Source: Diploscapter coronatus (lineage: Eukaryota; Nematoda; Chromadorea; Rhabditida; Rhabditidae). From it: a DNA stretch of 64,000 bases. How positions within the stretch are numbered: position 1 is the stretch's first letter; the number at the start of each line of letters is the position of its first letter. A program made the position numbers and the translations under genes. The stretch covers positions 59,295,201-59,359,200 of the forward strand of contig OZ038422.1 in NCBI GenBank assembly GCA_964036155.1. Direction: 5' to 3'. This document shows, piece by piece, positions 61,063 through 64,000 of this stretch. The notes beneath the pieces were generated by a model that was given only the letters and a program-made list of their open reading frames with translations, was not told the origin of the DNA and did not search any database.

Positions 61063-63186
61063 ATGGAATTTCCGAGCGGAATACAGGACTCGTCCAACAT
61101 TGTGGTCGTCATCGCTGAGAAGGGTGGGTTCATTTCTCTGAGATTATGCGGGTTTTTTTTTTTTTTAAATGCTGAATTTCAGCCCTGATTGACGGCGTGA
61201 AGGAAGTCACTAGTTATCAGTCGCGTGAGGGAATGACGATTGTCGAGGCTGACAGAGTTGCCAGACTTGGTGAGTGAATCAACGGCTTGTAGTTTTTACC
61301 CCTAACCTCTCCTTACCCCCTTTGTAGCTTCACCCATTTTCCTGAAGAGGTGAAAATACGAGAGGCTGAATCGAGGATTTCGAGAAAGTCTGAATGAATT
61401 GAGCTCGCTGGAGTTGCCTCCCTCTTTTCCCCTTTTATCTTATTATTTTGCCAGAAAAGAGTGAAAATTACAAAGAAGTGTGAATGGTAAATACAATGGA
61501 CCCATGAATTGTCAATTTTCAGAGGAAACCCGCGCGAATGACTCGGTGGACAGTGCAATCGTGCACGTGCGCACAGACGTCGGTCTGCTCGACTCGCTGC
61601 TGCAGATCGTCTTCAACTGGCTCGTCAACTCCTCCACCATCTACGTCCATTCTGGCAAGTCCTGAGATTATGGTAATTGTATTGAAAATGAATTTTCAGA
61701 AATCGATCCAGAAATAGTGAAGCGCAAACTACGTCTGGCGGGATTCGTGGTCGGCGAGCAGCAAGGTTTCTTCTACACAGCCACTAAGCAGGTCGTCGAC
61801 TCCACGCCCCACCCAATCAAACTCGATTTGACTGCCAGGAGGAACTCGAAGGCTAATGATGTGAGTGAGGATTTCGAAAATTGAAAAAAATTGTACATTC
61901 GATAATTTTGGGTGTTATTTGAATCCCAGTGAAAAGCTAATATTATTTTCTCCTACTTTCACCTCCCTCTTGCCTTTTTTAGTGAGATTTATTTTCACCG
62001 GGATTCAGGATCAGCTGTAAATTTTAAGAAAAAAAAGCAGTCGAATTTTACAAATGCTGATCATGACGAATTAAAAATAAAGAAGATGGGGATATTGAAC
62101 TTTCAGGACGATTTGATTGACGAGGACGCCCTGCTGCAACCAGATGACTACAAGAAACCGACTGGCGATCAGTTAAAAGGTGAAAAAAACGGATTTTTTT
62201 TTTCGAATTTTAAAGATTTGAATAAGCTGTCGCTATTATCGACTTGTTGAAAATGTGCACTAATCACAAACGCACTCCAATCAAACAGCGAGTAGTATTG
62301 GAAGAAAATGCTCTTCATTTACACAACCCATATCAGCCAGGAAGAGTCGATCTAACGACTGTTTCCTTTTTCCGGAAATGCATCTTACCATTATACTATT
62401 ACGATTCTTTGAAATGAATTCGGTTATTCGAAAAGATAGTTGGTGAGCGATCATTGCCTCAGTCTGTCTCTTCTACTGCAGATTGGGAATTGAAGCGCAT
62501 TGCGATTAGTGCAAATTTTCGCCGGCAACTATCATTTTCTTTTCTCTACCCCTTCCCCCTACTATTTTCACCGAATTTTACCGGCATTTAGAAACAGCAT
62601 TTGAATAACGAATTTAGCTTCGTGCGGTGAAACAGACGGAGAAACGAAGAAGCGTCGTGCGTGTGCGAATTGCACTTGCGGACTATCAGAGCAACTCGAC
62701 AACGAGGCCAAAGCGAGTGCTCCCGTCAAAAGCAGCTGTGGAAATGTGAGTGAATTAGCGGAATTTTATTTTCATTTGGAAAATGCATGACATGAGAAAC
62801 GTGAGGAGCAGGGTTGCAAATTTGAGACCCGATCGGGTTTTATTCGGATCTAAATTTGCAACCTTAGTGGGGAGCCGAAAAATCAGGAAATTTTTAAAAA
62901 GGAGATAGAATCGTATATTTCAGTAGTTATGTATTTTTCAAGTTGACTATTTGGAAGTCACAACTATGAAGCTGTGTGAGGTTTGATAGGGAAGGGCGTC
63001 TTTTTCCATTATTATTTCGCATGGCTTAAGATTTTCACATTTCTCGACTTCATTGGCACTGGTATTTTTGTTTAATTTCAGTGCAGTCTGGGTGACGCTT
63101 TCCGCTGTGCGAACTGCCCCTACCTCGGTCAGCCGCCCTTCAAGCCAGGCGAGATCGTCAAACTGCAGAATGTGGACGACTTCTGA
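61063..63186 (+). CDS. ciapin1: Anamorsin / CIAPIN1 (Dre2), cytosolic Fe-S cluster assembly factor
   Basis: Seven exons in phase: 61063-61123, 61183-61269, 61523-61654, 61700-61860, 62107-62179, 62618-62745, 63082-63186; 248 residues. The C-terminal CIAPIN1 domain is diagnostic: motif A has SCGET followed by [14 protein letters not shown] (C...C-x2-C-x-C, binding a 2Fe-2S cluster) and motif [16 protein letters not shown] (C-x2-C-x7-C-x2-C), ending [21 protein letters not shown] as in the family. The N-terminal part is a shortened methyltransferase-like fold (human protein about 312 residues), then an acidic linker ([15 protein letters not shown]). In the known pathway this protein takes electrons from the diflavin reductase NDOR1/Tah18 for cytosolic Fe-S assembly. 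Exon 3 ends at a GC donor (TCTG|gcaagt). No AATAAA was seen before the next ATG, 535 nt downstream. Confidence 0.95.
62801..62874 (+). mobile_element. Tiny hAT-like MITE in a CIAPIN1 intron
   Basis: 58-bp element 62,809-62,866 from CAGGGTTGCAAATTT to the reverse complement of TAAGGTTGCAAATTT, flanked by GTGAGGAG / GTGGGGAG (7 of 8 matching). It forms a nearly perfect hairpin in the intron 62,746-63,081. Confidence 0.7.
62949..63045 (+). mobile_element. MITE-like inverted-repeat element, family A, copy 5
   Basis: Begins TTGGAAGTCAC and contains GATAGGGAAGGGCG followed by CCATTATTATTTCGCATGG, matching the interior of copies 1-3 in the same orientation. Arms are weaker. Second element in the same CIAPIN1 intron. 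Confidence 0.5.
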
Positions 63187-63720
63187 ATCTGAAACGACAA
63201 GGGCAACCATCTCTATTCGCATCTTTCAATTTCTCCCCGTATAGTTTCTATTGTAGTCAATCAATTTCTCTTTCATACGGTTGTATTCTTTCCCACCAAA
63301 CTTCTTGATCTTCAAGAATCGCGCAATGCGCAATTTGATTGTGGCTTTTTTCATCAGTAAAATGTATGAATTACTTTGTTCCAATTGCAATTATTTTGGC
63401 AACTGGTTATTTAACCATTAGCATATTTAGTATCTTTGAAAGTCGTTGAATTTGATAATGGAAGGTGGCAATTCGGAAAAGAACCCCGATATGAATAAGG
63501 CTTCCATTTCCCCCACCAGACTTATATTCTAATGGTAGAACGATTTAAATCGGGGTTCTTTTCATTTGGTTTGGATTACTTTTCCGAATTAGCATGAAGG
63601 ATGCGTTCATACTTTTCGATATAGAGTCAAAATTTTTAGAAGCAAAACCGCTTGATATTGACACGATGTCAAAAATTATGAATGCGTTCGAATGCTCGAA
63701 ATCTTCTTGCAGATATTTAT
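63187..63720 (+). other. Interval between CIAPIN1 and the RG-rich gene, with a large hairpin
   Basis: AATTCGGAAAAG and AACCCCGAT at 63,470-63,492 are inverted at 63,551-63,592, and CCACCAGACTTATATTCTA lies in the loop. The acceptor-like TCTTGCAG ends at 63,712, 8 nt before the next ATG. No AATAAA was found. Confidence 0.5.
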
Positions 63721-63987
63721 ATGTATGGGCAGAGCAGAGGCCGCGGCAGGGGGGACTATTCTGGAGGAGGTTCGCATGGCAGGCAACGCGTGCAGACACA
63801 GTTCAGAAGGCCGGACGACGCGCCTGATTTGCCTCGAACGGGACCGCTCGTCTTCGAGGAGAAGGAACGTGCTGTCGAGACGTCGAGTGGAACGACTGCA
63901 GGTAACAAACTCATAAACGGAACTAGTCCTTCGGTTAACACAGCGACGAGTCAAACGATCAGAAAGGCCGTTAGTAAATTCCGGTAA
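63721..63987 (+). CDS. RG-rich N-terminus of an unidentified, probably RNA-binding protein (partial)
   Basis: ATG at 63,721, 8 nt after a TCTTGCAG acceptor, starts MYGQSRGRGRGDYSGGGSHG, an RG/RGG-type tract of the kind methylated on arginine in RNA-binding proteins (Argonautes, Lsm proteins, helicases). It continues with RRPDDAPDLPRTGPLVFEEKE and a Ser/Thr-rich stretch. Read straight through, it stops at 63,985-63,987 (88 residues), but donors at 63,902 (GCAG|gtaaca) and 63,984 (TCCG|gtaaaa) suggest the gene continues past the window. The composition is too generic to name the family. It may be co-transcribed with CIAPIN1. Confidence 0.6.
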   Translation: MYGQSRGRGRGDYSGGGSHGRQRVQTQFRRPDDAPDLPRTGPLVFEEKERAVETSSGTTAGNKLINGTSPSVNTATSQTIRKAVSKFR

Positions 63988-64000
63988 AAGGCAATATAGT

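Noticed and set aside
63545..63954. Minus-strand frames opposite the RG-rich exon
   Set aside because: Antisense shadows of a GC-rich coding exon with its own acceptor and start context.
1..64000. tRNA, rRNA and CRISPR arrays
   Set aside because: No intact T-arm motifs with pairing acceptor stems, no rRNA blocks, and no regularly spaced repeats were seen on either strand.

Overview
The window looks like nematode nuclear DNA. It is AT-rich, with intron-split genes, TTTCAG/TTTAG acceptors, introns from 39 bp to about 15 kb, a chemoreceptor of the nematode-restricted SRX class, a KIN-16/OLD-1-style receptor tyrosine kinase and a PDF-type neuropeptide receptor. Most start codons lie 2-18 nt after an acceptor-like AG, as expected with spliced-leader trans-splicing. 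The long introns and many short inverted-repeat elements do not look like a compact Caenorhabditis genome; I cannot name the species. All exon models were assembled by eye from splice sites and reading phase, and the phases close without error in every gene below.

Layout. (1) 15-8,500, minus strand: 5' part of a 14-exon gene for a long, Ser/Gln-rich, charged protein I do not recognise; it runs off the left edge. (2) 8.5-18.9 kb: no convincing gene; purine-rich on the + strand to about 15 kb, then pyrimidine-rich, marking the divide between two divergent transcription units. (3) 22,870-46,460, plus: class B GPCR of the PDF-receptor type (pdfr-1-like) with two possible first coding exons and two phase-locked alternative exon pairs in the hormone-binding domain. 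(4) 49,352-51,052, plus: a complete nine-exon SRX receptor. (5) 52,553-60,120, plus: a 24-exon receptor tyrosine kinase with a CUB-like ectodomain and mucin-like stalk, whose catalytic Asp is Gly (HRG instead of HRD), a predicted pseudokinase. (6) 61,063-63,186, plus: CIAPIN1/anamorsin (Dre2), a cytosolic Fe-S assembly factor. (7) 63,721 to the end: start of an RG-rich protein, possibly the second gene of an operon.

Three of the genes encode cell-surface receptors (neuropeptide, chemosensory, kinase-type), but nothing shows that they act in one pathway. The most notable signals are the mutually exclusive exon pairs of the PDF receptor, enforced by incompatible intron phases; the kinase-dead receptor; and several families of very small foldback/MITE elements, mostly in introns, including 58-65 bp hAT-like elements that still show 8-bp target-site duplications.
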